Shown here in pieces: positions 1 to 11,071 of a stretch of DNA of 64,000 nucleotides. A program made the position numbers and the translations under genes. Source of the DNA: Aurelia coerulea (lineage: Eukaryota > Cnidaria > Scyphozoa > Semaeostomeae > Ulmaridae); NCBI GenBank assembly GCA_039566865.1, contig CM076954.1, positions 10,300,001 through 10,364,000 of the forward strand. Reading direction: 5' to 3'. A model generated the notes under the pieces. That model worked only from the letters and a program-made list of their open reading frames with translations, had not been told where the DNA came from and made no database searches. Within the stretch, counting starts at the first letter, position 1. Each line of letters begins with the position of its first letter.

Positions 1-1711
1 AGACTCACCCCTGTTGATTAGGATTACGTGCCTAGAGCCATTAAGCAACTAAAAATGGCAAGGCCCCAGGACCTGATAAGATTCCGACAATGCTGATAAA
101 GGACGCTGCGGATCTCATATGTAAACCGTTGACAATGGTTTTCAACTCTTCTTTACGGAAGGGTATTTTCCCTGACATCTGGAAACTGGCGAAGGGCACC
201 CCCATTTTCAAATCAGGTTCTAAAAGTGAGGCTAACAACTATAGGCCTATCTCGGTGATCTCTGTGTTCTCGAGAATCCTTGAAAGGATTGTACATGACC
301 AAGTTTACGAATATCTCAAAGCAAACAAGGTTCTGGCAATGAGTCAATCAGCTTTTCAAAAACTTTGTTCAACAATAACATCATTGATTGATAGTACTGA
401 CTATTGGTATGAGAATATTGACCACAAGCACTTTAATTTAGCAATATTCCTAGATCTCAAAAAGGCTCTCGATACTGTTGACCATAAGATTTTGTTAGAA
501 AAATTGAGGACATACGGTATTCGAGAACTTTCCGGAGACTGGTTTAAATCATACCTTGAAAACAGAAAGCAGTACTGTGCCGCCAACGGTTATGAATCAA
601 GGCCTATGACAGTTACATGTGGCATTCCCCAAGGTTCCTGTATTGGCCCCCTTCTCTTCATAATGTACCTCAATGACTTTGAAAAATGTTTGAAAGTCTC
701 AAAGGCCGGTATGTATGCTGATGATACTCACGTGACCTTAACATCAAAAAATGTCGAAGAACTTGTTCATAAGGCTCAAGAAGAGTTGACCCATATTTCT
801 GAATGGATGCGGATAAATAAATTAGGTGCCAATCCACAAAAAACAGAGTATATGGTAATTGGGCACCCTCGTAAAACTAATAAAGTGGAGATACAAGATA
901 CATTGAGACTGAATGGTTCAGACTAAATAAAACGAGTGTAAAAAACCAAATCACTTGGAGTCATTGTAGACGAAGGACTTAACTGGGAAGAACAATTCAA
1001 AACTGTCAAAGGGAAAGTTCGCGGAGGTCTCGCATCTTTAAAAAAATTGAAGAACATCCTCCCACAATCTCGTTAAGCAATGTATATCGTGCTCTTGTAG
1101 AAAGTCACATGCAATATGCAGATGTAATCTGGGGTAGCCTAGCCTCTCTAATTCAAGAAAGGAGTCCCTTCAACGTCTTCAAAACAGAGACATTTCCATG
1201 ATCGATACGTCCAGGATAAAAGATGAATGGTGGAATAATTTCCTTCAGGTTGGACAACTTGTCACGTTTGATCGTGCAGTTATGGCCTATAAGATCATGA
1301 ACAGACTCAGCCCGGAAAATATCTGGAACAAATTTCAACAAAGATCCCAATACTCCAGTTATAACACGCGGTTCTGTAGAGATCTTCAGATTCCAAGGTA
1401 CAATCTGGAGTGTGCCAAAAAAGGATTTTCCTATTCAGCTCTTAAGGTCTGGAATGAAATCCCTTTAAATATCAGGGAACTACATACCTTGTGCCGATTC
1501 AAAAAACAACTAAAAATACATTTGATGAGCTGAAAGCAATTTGAAACACAACTCCCTGGGAGAACAGCAATATAATCTTTAGCCCTCGATGTTTTTCTTT
1601 TTGTTTATATAAATATATTGATTAATTGCATTGTATGTTTTTTGTAGTTTTATTATGCTGAAGGGATATTGTGTATAAATAATTTAAAATGAAAATGAAA
1701 AAAAATGAAAG
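1..1711 (+). pseudogene. Decayed L2/CR1-like LINE, ORF2 RT to 3' end
   Basis: This is the 3' part of a non-LTR retrotransposon; it enters from beyond the left edge. Reverse transcriptase motifs lie in one open frame (90-926): NNYRPISV, LDLKKALDTVDH, GIPQGSCIGPLLF and the catalytic MYADDT near 711-728. Frame is lost after 926. The connection/C-terminal region returns at 1198-1533, with FDRAVMAYKIMNRLSPEN and a terminal WNEIP motif. The 3' UTR runs to an A-rich tail with ATGAAA units near 1690-1711, the same tail type as the LINEs at 6.2, 39.7 and 45.4 kb. At least two frameshifts and a stop make it dead. The C-terminus is closest to the LINE fragments at 8.7-9.65 and 39.7-43.6 kb, so these are one family. 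Confidence 0.85.
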
Positions 1712-2045
1712 CGGGGGGGGGGGGGGGTGGGGGCTGAACGACGAGCGCAGCGAGCCGAAACTTTTTTGAGATCACGCCCTTTAGAACAACGGAAAACGCC
1801 CCTTTCAAAAAAGACTTGCATCTTTACGTCTATATTTATATACAGTTCGGTTTAGAAAAGATTTCAATTACTATGCAAAATTGTCCATGGTTGACACATA
1901 AATTGTATACAAGTTGTTTTTCTTCGTTGTCATTGATCTCTTAAAAGTTTTTAGGCCTATTTTTGAAAAAAATGAGGGGGCTTTGGCCCCCCTAGCCCAA
2001 TGGCTGCGCGGTCCCTGGATATGCTGGATTGCCATCGAAGCTTCC
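1711..2045. other. Intronless spacer with poly-G tract
   Basis: A run of G lies at about 1717-1735, followed by a CGAGCGCAGCGAGCC-type motif. No coding signal is seen. Confidence 0.4.
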
Positions 2046-2234
2046 CAGGGGCGGATGCAGCCTGAAGTTGAAGGGGGGAATACTTGCAAAGATGGCGTCA
2101 ACAACACAATGGAAATTGAGCGCGCCGAAGGCGTGCAAAAATTTTTTGATGCTTTTGAAAGAAACCGAATATTCTGAATTATTGGGGGGGGGGGGGTGTC
2201 TCACCCCCCTCACCCCCCATGATGTGCGCCCCTG
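2046..2234. mobile_element. Candidate hAT-like MITE
   Basis: The ends are inverted: CAGGGGCGGATGCAG at 2046 and a matching ...GCGCCCCTG end at 2234. A poly-G tract lies near the right end. CAGGGGCG is a common hAT terminus. I see no convincing 8-bp duplication, so the assignment is tentative. Confidence 0.35.
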
Positions 2235-3580
2235 CCCAGATTGATCAGCTACTGCTTTCCGGATACCAAGAAGATGATACAGGCTGGCAAAAAATCATCT
2301 AGTACTGGACACTTTCAAATCCATTTTAAAATTTACTTGAGGGAATTCAGCCACTCCTTTCTGAAATTATGACGGATTTTCTCTAAAGAGCCACCTCAAA
2401 AAACTTCAAGACATGCATGAAATGGCGACGGAATATTTGTAATTACAGCAAGCTTTCGTAAAACCAGTAATTGTGTTCATTTGAAAGCGATTTTGACACA
2501 AGATATATGAAAAAATTCTCTTCGCAGAATTATTTCACATTTTAGGAAGAAAGTTATAAAATAGCTATAAACAGCGGGTTTCTAACAAATGTGATTTTAC
2601 TGTATCTATTCTTCAATTCTTGCTGGCAGGCAGAGTGATTCAAAGCAAAAAAGCATAAGATATCACTTGCTGCTTAATGTGTATAAAAAACCGTTTAAAA
2701 TACAAAAATTCGTTACAAAAGAACCAGGAAATGTCCAATTAAAAAAGTCGCTCATAATGATGTCCTTGATACATGTTTTCTTTATGTCGTCGCATTCAAG
2801 CTCTTTATTCATTGGCCTAAAAATCGAAATGTCAAAGCTATGATGAATCAAGAATTCGATTTGCTAACAAGTAAAGAAACATCTGCTCTTGAAAACATCT
2901 GCTAAAATATGAAATGTTTTACAAGACTTGTGATGAAAAATACCTCTTAGAATATGAAATCCAGAATGAAAATAAAAAGGAGAAATATGGAGCAAAATTT
3001 AGACGTAGTTGACCCTATTCTGTGGTATCCAGTGCCTTATTTACTGAAAAGTGAAGTAATATATATATCACATTTCTCATAGAAATAATTGAGCGCGGAA
3101 AAATGGGTTCAAAATTTGGGTAAATCTAGAAAGAAGATCCTAGCAAGCAGTCTTCGCATCATACCGGTTGAACCAAAAAGAACTTAACATGTTTGAAAAT
3201 TCGTCCTTCAGAGATTACTTGAGGTATGGGTACGAAACAAAACTTGTCAATACTCAAAAGCTGAAGCATATTTTGAGATGTTCGTCTAGTTTGCAAAATT
3301 GGATTTGTGAATTCATATACTTCGAAATGAGTGCAAAGTGGATACGTAATCTCCCCATTTACAGCAGAATGCAAATACATTATATCATGTATGTATTTTG
3401 TATGCATATATTTTACTATTTATTGTTTTATTTACTACATGAAATATGTCTTAGGAGATTATTTATATTCTTGATTTTAGGGCTTTAGGCAACTTTTCAC
3501 GCATGTTGAAGTTGTAAATTTCTTAAAATTAGGTGTTACATATATTTCCATCACTCAAAAAAGAACAAACATCTAAAAAA
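2235..3580. other. AT-rich spacer with a relic of the CCGGGTG MITE
   Basis: About 2250-2425 aligns by eye with the left part of the palindromic MITE at 9654-10285 (shared CTGAAATTATGA and GGATTTTCTC blocks with the same spacing). The rest is AT-rich with no feature I can support. Confidence 0.4.
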
Positions 3581-3604
3581 AAAACGGGTGTCTGCAAACC
3601 ACTA

Positions 3605-3660
3605 AACCACGAAATCACAAAACAAAATAGCGAAATAGCGAAACGAAATAGCGAAATAAG
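3605..3660. repeat. AAATAGCG short tandem repeat
   Basis: An 8-bp CGAAATAG-type unit is repeated about five times, with one shortened unit. Confidence 0.6.
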
Positions 3661-3754
3661 AGTTTCATGAGTTTGAAAGGTTACAAATTACAAATTTCAC
3701 CATCCAAATTACATGAGTACAGTAAAACATTTGTTGTAGTGTCCCATCATTGTA

Positions 3755-4000
3755 GCTTAACGGCACATTATGGTTTCCGCACAACGTATGAAGTTGAATG
3801 AGGACAAATGCCATCTAATGGTTTTTGGGGATAAAAATAATGATATTGCTTTAAATATCGGAGAGGTTAGCATAAAAGAGAGCATGGAAAAAAATTGCTT
3901 GGAAAGATGCTGGACTAAAACCTAGAGCCCTTTTCCGATCACTGAAAGAGAAATCTTCAGTTAACGCTCGACGGCCGCTGAGAACGCCCGACACAAAATA
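3755..4000 (+). pseudogene. LINE RT fragment (palm C-terminal part)
   Basis: In one plus frame the stretch MKLNEDKCHLMVFGDK followed by IKESMEKNCLE matches the region just after the catalytic YADD in LINE reverse transcriptases (usually LNxxKCHLMIFG...IKES). Stops and a frameshift follow. This is a short relic. Confidence 0.6.
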
Positions 4001-4085
4001 AGAGACTGTATTCCCCCTTTCACTTATCATTGGCAGCTTTTGGGGTCGTATCTTTGGCATTTGTACATATGCTTTATTTCATGGC

Positions 4086-4390
4086 TGCCTTGACCTCTTT
4101 TAAACAAGACCGGTGTCTTGCCGGGGTCACAGGTTACAGCCTATTTCAACTTTCTTCAACGCTGCCCTGACCTCTTTGAAACAAGACCGGTGTCTTGCCG
4201 GGGTCACAGGTTTCAGCTTGCTTCAACTTTCTTCAACGCTGCCCTGATCTCTTTTAAACAAGACCGGTGTCTTGCCGGGATCACGGGTTCCAGCTTTCTT
4301 CAATTTTCTTTTACGCTGCCCTGATCTCTTTGAAACAAGACCGGTGTCTTGCCGGGATCACGGGTTACAGCTATTTCTTTAAACATAACA
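4086..4390. repeat. 77-bp tandem repeat, four copies
   Basis: Copies start at 4086, 4163, 4240 and 4317, an exact 77-bp period. Each contains CAAGACCGGTGTCTTG, a 6-bp stem with a CGGT loop, followed by CCGGG. Copies 1-2 and 3-4 share diagnostic differences, suggesting pairwise duplication. Flanks 4391-4920 show nothing I can support. Confidence 0.85.
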
Positions 4391-4919
4391 AATTAACATA
4401 CAGGCTAAAGACAGACTAATTAATGACCCTCATCATAACGGATAACTATTGATTGGACTTTATTGCTATCGTCACCAAAATCATATTCTCAGAGCCACCA
4501 TAATGGTGGCCCTACTGGATTGGATAACTGACTGCCTATTAGGGCAATCCATATGCGATTTAAGGGACTTCAGATACGATCCAATGGGGTACTGGACTAC
4601 GGGGCCGTAAACAATAGCCATGACTCGAGGGAGGGAGGGTGGAAAACAAATTTTGTGAACAAGATTTGGCCGAACCGAAAGCATGCAAACGCGATGAGGA
4701 ATGCATGGACTGGGAGCGAGGGGTATGGGCAGGAGATTACACAAACGCAGGGGGTATATGCTGACAAAATGAGCGGCCTTAGCGTTAACACACATTTACT
4801 GCGTAGAATGCTGCACTTAAAATTTTATCGGAAAAGTTGTTGCTATTGAATTATTCCTAATTTCATAGTTTAAAATATAGAAACCAGTTACATTATACCT
4901 ATAGCCACCGTCTTCCGTA

Positions 4920-5340
4920 AAATCGTTGTCGAAAAAAACAGCGATAAAATCGCAAGATCTTCATAGTGCAAATGTTGTCGGAAAATTCGTCAGTTTTCCA
5001 TTCTTGTCGGAAAAATTGAACATTGAATTAATCCATTTTCCTTCCATGGTTTCTTTGAGGCAATCGAAATATACACATAGAAAATCACTTCTTCGATCGA
5101 AAAACTTAGTTTTTACTGAAAAAGTAGGTTTTTCGGCAAAAATAACCAGGTCCTTCGTTCGTTTTTCTGCAAAAAACTACTTTTTCGACCGAAAGAGTGC
5201 GTTTTCTATTGGAAAAATAGACACATCAGGCGCAAAAAGTTTCGGACAAATAAATTTCAGACAAAATATTTTCGATCAAAAATTCTTGGACTTTTCCCCC
5301 GAAAATTCGGTCGTTTCACATACATTTTGGTGACTAAAAG
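4920..5340. repeat. Degenerate GTCGGAAAA-rich repeat
   Basis: Many imperfect short units of the form GTCGGAAAA and its reverse complement are spread here, and two more occur at about 5893-5925. The 135-residue open frame across it is low complexity and not a convincing gene. A motif near 5950-5968 (CGACGCCACTGCC) resembles hAT-type MITE ends, so 4.9-5.97 kb may be one old element. Confidence 0.4.
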
Positions 5341-6063
5341 ACGACAAATTTACAATTTATCTTTGCACGTTTCATACTTAAAAAATGTCATGCATTTATA
5401 GGAAGTGCATCAAGCTCCCTCGTTAGAAATTTCTGCAAGTGATTATTGTTGAGGACGATGGAAATGATTACTAAGTAGGAATTATTTCTAGTTTCTGTAA
5501 ACGCATGCTTATAGAAATGAAGACTTATATAGCTATAGTTATAAAGCTACCGCGTTTTTATCTAAAATTTGAAAACTATTTTTAAGTGACTTTGAGGTCC
5601 TATTTTCGAAATTTCCCACAAAAACCAAATAGCAAATTCTTCAAAATAGGGGCGTTTTCCAGCGATCTAAAGGCCCGGACCCCCATTTGTCCTCCCTCCC
5701 TTCGCATCTGGCTTCAGCCTCACCTGCAACACGAATCGCGTCTCAACAACAGCCTCACACCCAACAAGAATCGCGTCTCAACGGGCTGCTCTGTCCTTTT
5801 CAAAAATTCTTCGCTATATTATGGAATCTTTATATGACGACAGTTTTGAGACATTTTGCCACTTTATATACGTTACATTCCTGCTTAATTTTGTCGGTAA
5901 AATGTCTCTTTGTCGGAAAATTCTGACCTTCGGCCCCACCAAAAATCATGCTCCCACGACGCCACTGCCTGTTCCGATCACACAAGTTCGGTCCAATCCG
6001 ATCAAGCACAACATTCTTCGCCAAATGGATTTCCAGCATAAGCCAAAATACCTTCTTTCATTT
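5341..6063. other. Spacer, no gene seen
   Basis: AT-rich. It contains a short direct duplication of AATCGCGTCTCAAC at about 5732 and 5769. No supported coding or RNA feature. Confidence 0.4.
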
Positions 6064-6189
6064 TCTCACGCGCTATAGGATGCGTGGAAGTTATTCGTGC
6101 GAATACTTGTCAAGATAGAAAGTATTCCTTCTCACCTTGACTTTTTGATTTGTTTTGCCTCTGTAAGACGAAATAATAGTCCTAACTTT

Positions 6190-7085
6190 TAGTTATATTA
6201 GGCCACTCGTACGTGATGACAGCATGGCTACTATGGCAAGCGGATGTCACCATTTATCAGCTATAAAGCCGGCACTTGTTATTCGCGATGATGACATTTC
6301 GATGATAGAGCACACAAAATACTTAGGGGTACATGTGGACCAATATCTGAGTTGGGATGTTCACATAGCCGAAATGATAAAAAAGATATCAAGGGCAATA
6401 GGTATGATACGCCATGCTAAACAGTATCTCCCTTTAAGCATATTGCAGACCATGTACAAAAGTATGATGGAGCCTTACTTCCGTTTCTGTTGCCCAGTCT
6501 GGGGTGTTTGTGGCAACACAACACTCAACAAGCTTCAGAAGCTCCAAAATCGTGCAGCTAGGATCGTGACAAACAGCCCCTATAGATCGTCTGCAGCTCC
6601 TATCATCAGGCAATTAGGGTGGCCAACGGTCAACGATCTCATTGAAACGGAAACCTTGAAAATGGTCTATAGGTCTATCAACCATGAAGCGCCTGATTAT
6701 CTTACAGGGCTGTTTCAAAGGTTATCAGAAACCAGTACTAGACAGCTTCGTAATACCTGCACAGACCTTTATGTACCATTGCTAAAAACCGCATGTGGCC
6801 AAAAATGCTTCTCATATAGAGGGGCCAAACTTTGGAACAAATTAAAAAGAGAAAATAAGATGGCCAGTACTTTCTCACAATTCAAATCGTCATTGAAAAA
6901 TGCCAGATCCTGTACATAATCACACCTTTCCTTTTGACTTTTGATACCTATATATTAGTTTTTATCTTGATATTGTAAGTTGCTTTTTTTTTCTTTCTTT
7001 TAACAGGGCAGTTTGTAAATCAATTTTTGTATTATACGTTGAATACTTACCCTGTATAAATATTATAAAATGAAATGAAATGAAA
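6190..7085 (+). pseudogene. 5'-truncated L2/CR1-like LINE
   Basis: A 231-residue open frame (6224-6919) is the C-terminal third of a LINE ORF2: KYLGVHVDQYLSWDVHI, LQKLQNRAARIVTNSPY and SYRGAKLWNKL. These motifs match the full-length element at 45.4-50.9 kb closely. The RT core is missing. The 3' UTR runs to a tail of ATGAA units at about 7066-7085. This is typical 5' truncation of a LINE insertion. Confidence 0.85.
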
Positions 7086-7089
7086 ATGA

Positions 7090-7395
7090 CCATAATCACA
7101 AAAACCCACTATTTCTCAGATAAACTGGGTTTTCTGCAGAAAACCCACCTTTTCTGGAAAAACTCGCTTTTTCTGGAGAAAAACCCACTTTATCTGATAA
7201 ACCCACTTTTTCTGGCAGATAAAGTCGGTTTATCTGAAAAACCCACTTTTTCTACTGATAAAGTGGATTTTTCTCAGATAAAGTGGCTTTTTCTCAGAAA
7301 AAGTGGGTTTTTCTCAGCTAAAGTGGGGTTTTCTCAGAAAAAGTGGGCTTTTCTCCCATAAGGTGGGTTTTTCTCAGATAAAGTGGGTTTTTCTC
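7090..7395. repeat. ~22-bp minisatellite with internal inversion
   Basis: Units read AAACCCACTTTTTCTG in the left part and, from about 7220, mostly as the reverse complement (AAAGTGGGTTTTTCTCAG). The array can therefore fold on itself. The ORF across it is an artefact of the repeat. Confidence 0.75.
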
Positions 7396-7766
7396 AGGAT
7401 TGCAGAGGCAAAACAAATCAAAGAGTCAAGGTGAGAAGGATTACTTTATATCTTAAAAATTGTTCGCACGAGTAACTTCCACGCATCCTATAGCGCGTGC
7501 TCATTAGAGCGGAAGATTCAGCAGCAATGTCCCCAGGCATTTTTATCAAATCTGTTTCATTTCAAGTTATTACAGCAGGCCATAGTTCTTTTTTGCACAA
7601 AAAGGTTCTCAACAATACCACAACATTGTCATTGATAGTAAAGTACCAGAAACTTTTGGTGATTCTGGACAAAAAAAACATTGTCAACTGTTTAGTATAA
7701 TGTAGGCGATGCCTTTTTGTGAGGACACCAATGAAATACACACTTGAGACATACATGAGCAATTAC

Positions 7767-8251
7767 CTTATTTCTGCACGGTTTGTTGGGGTTGTTCTTC
7801 GAGCACGGGCAAAACTGGGAACACTTTATATTGCGATCGCAACATGTGCAGCCTCGTCTTTTCGATGTTGTCTTTGCTGCACATGTCCTACCATTGCATT
7901 CGCAAGGAGGGTTTGCAGGCTGTAGAAAAAAGGAGATAATTAGAGTTTTGCAGATTTTACAACTGCTTTGTAATAAAGATAAATCACAGTACATGCGAGG
8001 GTAGGAAACAACTAACAAAAAAAACTAAGGAAAGCTGGCTATAAGATATCGAAGAGCCGGGCCACGACGCACGGGCCTAACCAAAAATTTAAAGGCAAAT
8101 CATATGCGAGTGTACAATTATAAAAGATTGAAAAACCTACCACTTCCATAAAAGATGACTGTTGGTCTTCATCTTCGCTCTCGTCTTCTTCCATTGAAGT
8201 TATCGAAGATAAAGGCATCACCGCAAGCGTCGACATGTCATCGTCCGCCAT
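7767..8251 (-). CDS. Two exons of a CXC-like cysteine-rich protein gene
   Basis: Exon 1 is 8141-8251 (37 codons, Met-Ala-Asp start) and ends with an acidic Ser/Glu/Asp stretch and a GTAGGT donor. Exon 2 is 7767-7919 (51 codons), with a TTTCTACAG acceptor and a GTAATT donor. Both borders are phase 0. Exon 2 is packed with cysteines (CEC, GCTCC, KCSQFCPC, PCRN), spaced like the CXC/CRC zinc-binding modules of tesmin/TSO1 and MSL2 proteins. The acidic leader followed by a Cys-rich module suggests a nuclear DNA- or chromatin-binding role (inference). No later exon is recognised before the mobile elements below 7.5 kb, so the gene is incomplete or truncated here. The start lies in AAAATGGCGGA, a YY1-like start-site context. 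An upstream in-frame ATG exists at 8263. Confidence 0.6.
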
Positions 8252-8345
8252 TTTATCAGACACTGCGCATCGAAGATTGGTAAACAGACACCCTCATACA
8301 CGCAGGCTGTCCCGCACAAAATGTTTGTTTACGGTTACGTGACCC
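8252..8345 (-). promoter_or_regulatory. Promoter-like segment upstream of the CXC-like gene
   Basis: CACTGCGCATCG (an NRF1-like half site) and TTACGTGACC (an E-box/CRE-like site) lie within 90 bp of the start codon, next to the AAAATGGCGGA start. This fits a TATA-less metazoan promoter. Motif matches only. Confidence 0.35.
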
Positions 8346-8699
8346 AGCCCCTTTAATTCAAAGCTGAAGTGGGAGATGAGTCAGGAGAACTCTTCATCAC
8401 TGTACCTCCCTCAGTTGTGACAGAGGAATATATTGGCACTTTTGAGCAGTGACGAGAAACTCCATTCTTTACATTTTCCCTCCGTCAAAGGAAGTATAAG
8501 AAGAATGGACATGGAAACCCTTTTGGAATGTAGACTGTAGTTTAGTTGTACATAGAATTTTAATGGACTATTTCAAGATAACTGGGTGTGTCAGAGAGAG
8601 CTGTCCGCTTTTGGCAGGCCGTGGGGGTCATGCACCTGGGCGGTTTCGGGGATCTGTGGCTTGGTCTTTGGTCCTCTTAGAGTTAGATGCTATAGTTGG
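8346..8699. other. Spacer, no gene seen
   Basis: GC-richer stretch (about 8590-8700) with no coding signal. It may include the outermost 3' UTR of the adjoining LINE. Confidence 0.3.
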
Positions 8700-9651
8700 T
8701 AGCATCTGATTATTATAATTATATACATTACTTATACACGATAAAATCCCTTCAGCAAAACTTAATATACATGGCTACAAACCCTACAAAAAAAATGTAT
8801 AAAAAATGAATTTCATTGTTCTAGGGTGGGGCTGATCTTCCAGGGAGTCATGTTTGAGTTGAATTCAGCTCCTCAAATGTATTTTGAGGTGTTTTTAAAA
8901 TTTTTGCAAAGTAGAGAGCTCCCTGATGGTAGTAGGGATCTCGTTCCAAGCTTTCAGACCCGAATAATGAAAGCTTTTCTTTGAAAACTCAAGATTATAT
9001 CTTGGAATTTGAATATCCGTGCAGTTTCTTGTTTTATAATTTGAGCGCGTGTTTCTTGTTTGATATCTATCCCAAAGGCTTTCAGGGCAAATCTTATTCA
9101 TCATCTTATAGGTCATTACCGATCGGTCAAATTTTATTAGTTGTTCTACCGTCAACCAGTCACTAGACCACTGATCTTTGATTTTTGCCCTTTCTATAAT
9201 AGAATGTGCTCTGTTTTGAAGACGTTGAAGGGCTTCTACTTTTGTGTTGGAGAGAGACCCCCAAATGACGTTTGCATATCTCAAACGACTCTCCACAAGG
9301 GCATGGTAAATGTAAACCAGCTGGGATTGCGGAACGATTTTCATTAGCTTTTTCAGAGACCATAGTCCACCGGAGACTTTCCCTTTAACTTTCTTGAATT
9401 GTTCGTTCCAACTTAATCCCCCGTCAACAATGATACCTAGCGATTTTGTCTCCTTAACATGCTTAATTTCTGAGCCATTCAACGTAATTCGGGATCTTGG
9501 CTGGGGATTGGGTTGTGGGTCTTTGGGGCTGGTCTGGTGTGCGATTTGTCGTAGAGTGTCGGGGGTGGATGGTTCATTTTGGTGCACCCAGTGCAGTATA
9601 GTCTTAACAAATAGATTGCAATTTTGTATATTGTATGTCAATCTAATTTTC
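8700..9651 (-). pseudogene. 5'-truncated L2/CR1-like LINE
   Basis: A 248-residue minus-strand frame (8895-9641) holds the LINE C-terminal region: SLGIIVDGGLSWNEQFKKVK, VESRLRYANVIWGSLSN, LIKFDRSVMTYKMMNK and WNEIPTTIREL. It is closely related to the copies at the left edge and at 39.7-43.6 kb. The 3' UTR reaches about 8700 and shares GCTGAAGGGAT with the copy at 1 kb. The 5' side stops at the palindromic MITE beginning at 9654. Confidence 0.8.
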
Positions 9652-9653
9652 TA

Positions 9654-10285
9654 CCGGGTGAGTTAGAAAAAAGAATCCCCGTTTGAAAGGTCACGGCTCC
9701 CTGGATATCAAGACAATGATATTGGCAAATATATAGTTTAGTGGTAGAAATGTTCAAATCTACTCTAAAATTTACAGGACTGAAATCGGCCTCTCCATTC
9801 TGAAATTATGAAGGATTTTCTCGAGAAAGCCTCGTCAAAAAACCTTCAAAACGTGCCCAAAATCATGAACAAATTTCCCTAACATTTCTGCCTTATAATG
9901 GCCTTACAGCAATGACTCGTGGACACTTAAGCACGTGCTATCCTCTTGGGAGGATGAACAAGTCCTCCCCCTGGTATCGATGACCTATTCAGGGGGATTT
10001 CATTCTCCCAAAAGGAAAAAATACATGAATTTATGTGAGTGTCATCAATTGTTGGAAGGAAAATTTGCTCATTGTTTTTATTCGTTTTTGCAGGTTTCTG
10101 GAAAGGTCTTTCTGCAGAAAATCACCCATATCCACGGGAAGGAATGGCTGACTAAGACCGGGTAAATTAGTACTGAACCTAATTGAACATATTAGCAATA
10201 AAACAAGATAGTTTTCAATATTATTGCTTGGATATTCATGGAGCAGTGGCCTTCCAAGCGGGGATTCTTTTTCTGACTCACCCGG
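9654..10285. mobile_element. Palindromic MITE with CCGGGTG ends, copy 1
   Basis: The left end is TA|CCGGGTGAGTTAG followed by AAAAAAGAATCCCCG. The right end is the inverse, CGGGGATTCTTTTTCTGAC then TCACCCGG. A TA precedes the left end; the right flank reads GATA, probably a mutated TA. Left and right halves are imperfect mirror copies. The element is homologous to 33582-34181, which has TA on both sides. TA duplication points to Tc1/mariner-type transposition (inference). No transposase inside. Confidence 0.75.
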
Positions 10286-10999
10286 GATACCTTTTCATTG
10301 TGTCCCCAATTAGCTTGTAAGCTAAATATTTTGACACATTGATAAAGTGATTGATTGATTGATTAATTAATTGATTGGTCAAGGCTCATTTCCAGTCAGT
10401 GGAATTTTCCAAGCGGCAGGAAGTTTACACATTCAAAAGTCGTTCAACATCAAATTTATATTCAATTGCAAGGCAATTAAAATTGAAGATGAAGATCATC
10501 ATGGAACCTTTCAGAAACTTGTAAGAAATCTGAGTACTGAAAATCTGATAATTTTAAGAAAACTTCAGTACTGGCCTAAACTCTTAGTTTCTTACAAAAA
10601 AAATGCGTTTAAACTAAACTGTCACAAGCATGACAGAGTAGCAAAAATTCATCTGCGAATTTCTGGAGGCTTTATTAGGGTTACAAATGTCTATCTGAAG
10701 AGTGTAATGCTCTTTATTGTAGTATTCTTTTCGCACTCATTGCGCACAGTTGAGAACTTAAATTTGTTTTCAGTTTATGTGTGACTACAAAACCGTGATG
10801 ATTTCACATCAGCTAAACCTTCAATCATTAATGATTGAACCATCAGTAATTACGGCTAAATCTCACTGCGCATTTCATATAAATACTGCCGCCTTCATTG
10901 CAGTGAAAAAAGACGCATTTTTTAATATGGTTGATATCTATCTTTAATCGAGATTCTGGGAAAGAATAGGAAATATATTTGCATGGTCCACTAATAACT
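10286..10999 (-). other. Putative VARS1 3' UTR and flank
   Basis: On the minus strand, downstream of the VARS1 stop, AATAAA signals lie at 10713-10718 and 10671-10676, so the transcript may end near 10.65 kb. An ATTG-rich microsatellite lies at about 10348-10378. The 137-residue plus-strand frame here shows no recognisable domain and I do not call it a gene. Confidence 0.35.
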
Positions 11000-11071
11000 T
11001 TATGCGGCTGCTTCTTTCAAGTTGAGTATTGCTCTTTTTATCTGCTCCATTTCAGTGGACAATTGACAGGC
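11000..11071 (-). CDS. VARS1: Valyl-tRNA synthetase, terminal coding exon
   Basis: Valyl-tRNA synthetase is the cytosolic class I enzyme that charges tRNA-Val. This last exon has 23 codons plus stop TAA. It follows a TTTCTTTCAG acceptor, is phase 0, and encodes the final helix (STEMEQIKRAILNLKEAAA). The family ends in a coiled-coil tRNA-binding arm, and this exon aligns with the last ~25 residues of animal VARS1. It joins in phase to the exon at 28636-28671 across a 17.6-kb intron. Assignment rests on five exons agreeing in order and phase. Confidence 0.85.
   Translation of the reverse strand, partial: ACQLSTEMEQIKRAILNLKEAAA

Larger units (their letters stand above)
6064..7503. mobile_element. 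Inverted-repeat DNA element with LINE and minisatellite inside
   Basis: The first ~100 bp (6068-6168) and the last ~105 bp (7396-7500) are near-identical inverted arms. Both contain GCGCTATAGGATGCGTGG and CCTTCTCACCTTGACT. This suits a non-autonomous DNA transposon. Its interior is now mostly a truncated LINE (about 6190-7085) and a minisatellite (7090-7395). I do not see a transposase or a certain TSD. Confidence 0.65.

Noticed and set aside
4926..5333. 135-residue ORF as a gene
   Set aside because: Composed of repeated GTCGGAAAA-type units; low-complexity Phe/Lys/Ser.
10371..10784. 137-residue plus-strand ORF as a gene
   Set aside because: No recognisable domain, no splice or promoter context, and it lies antisense in the likely VARS1 3' UTR.
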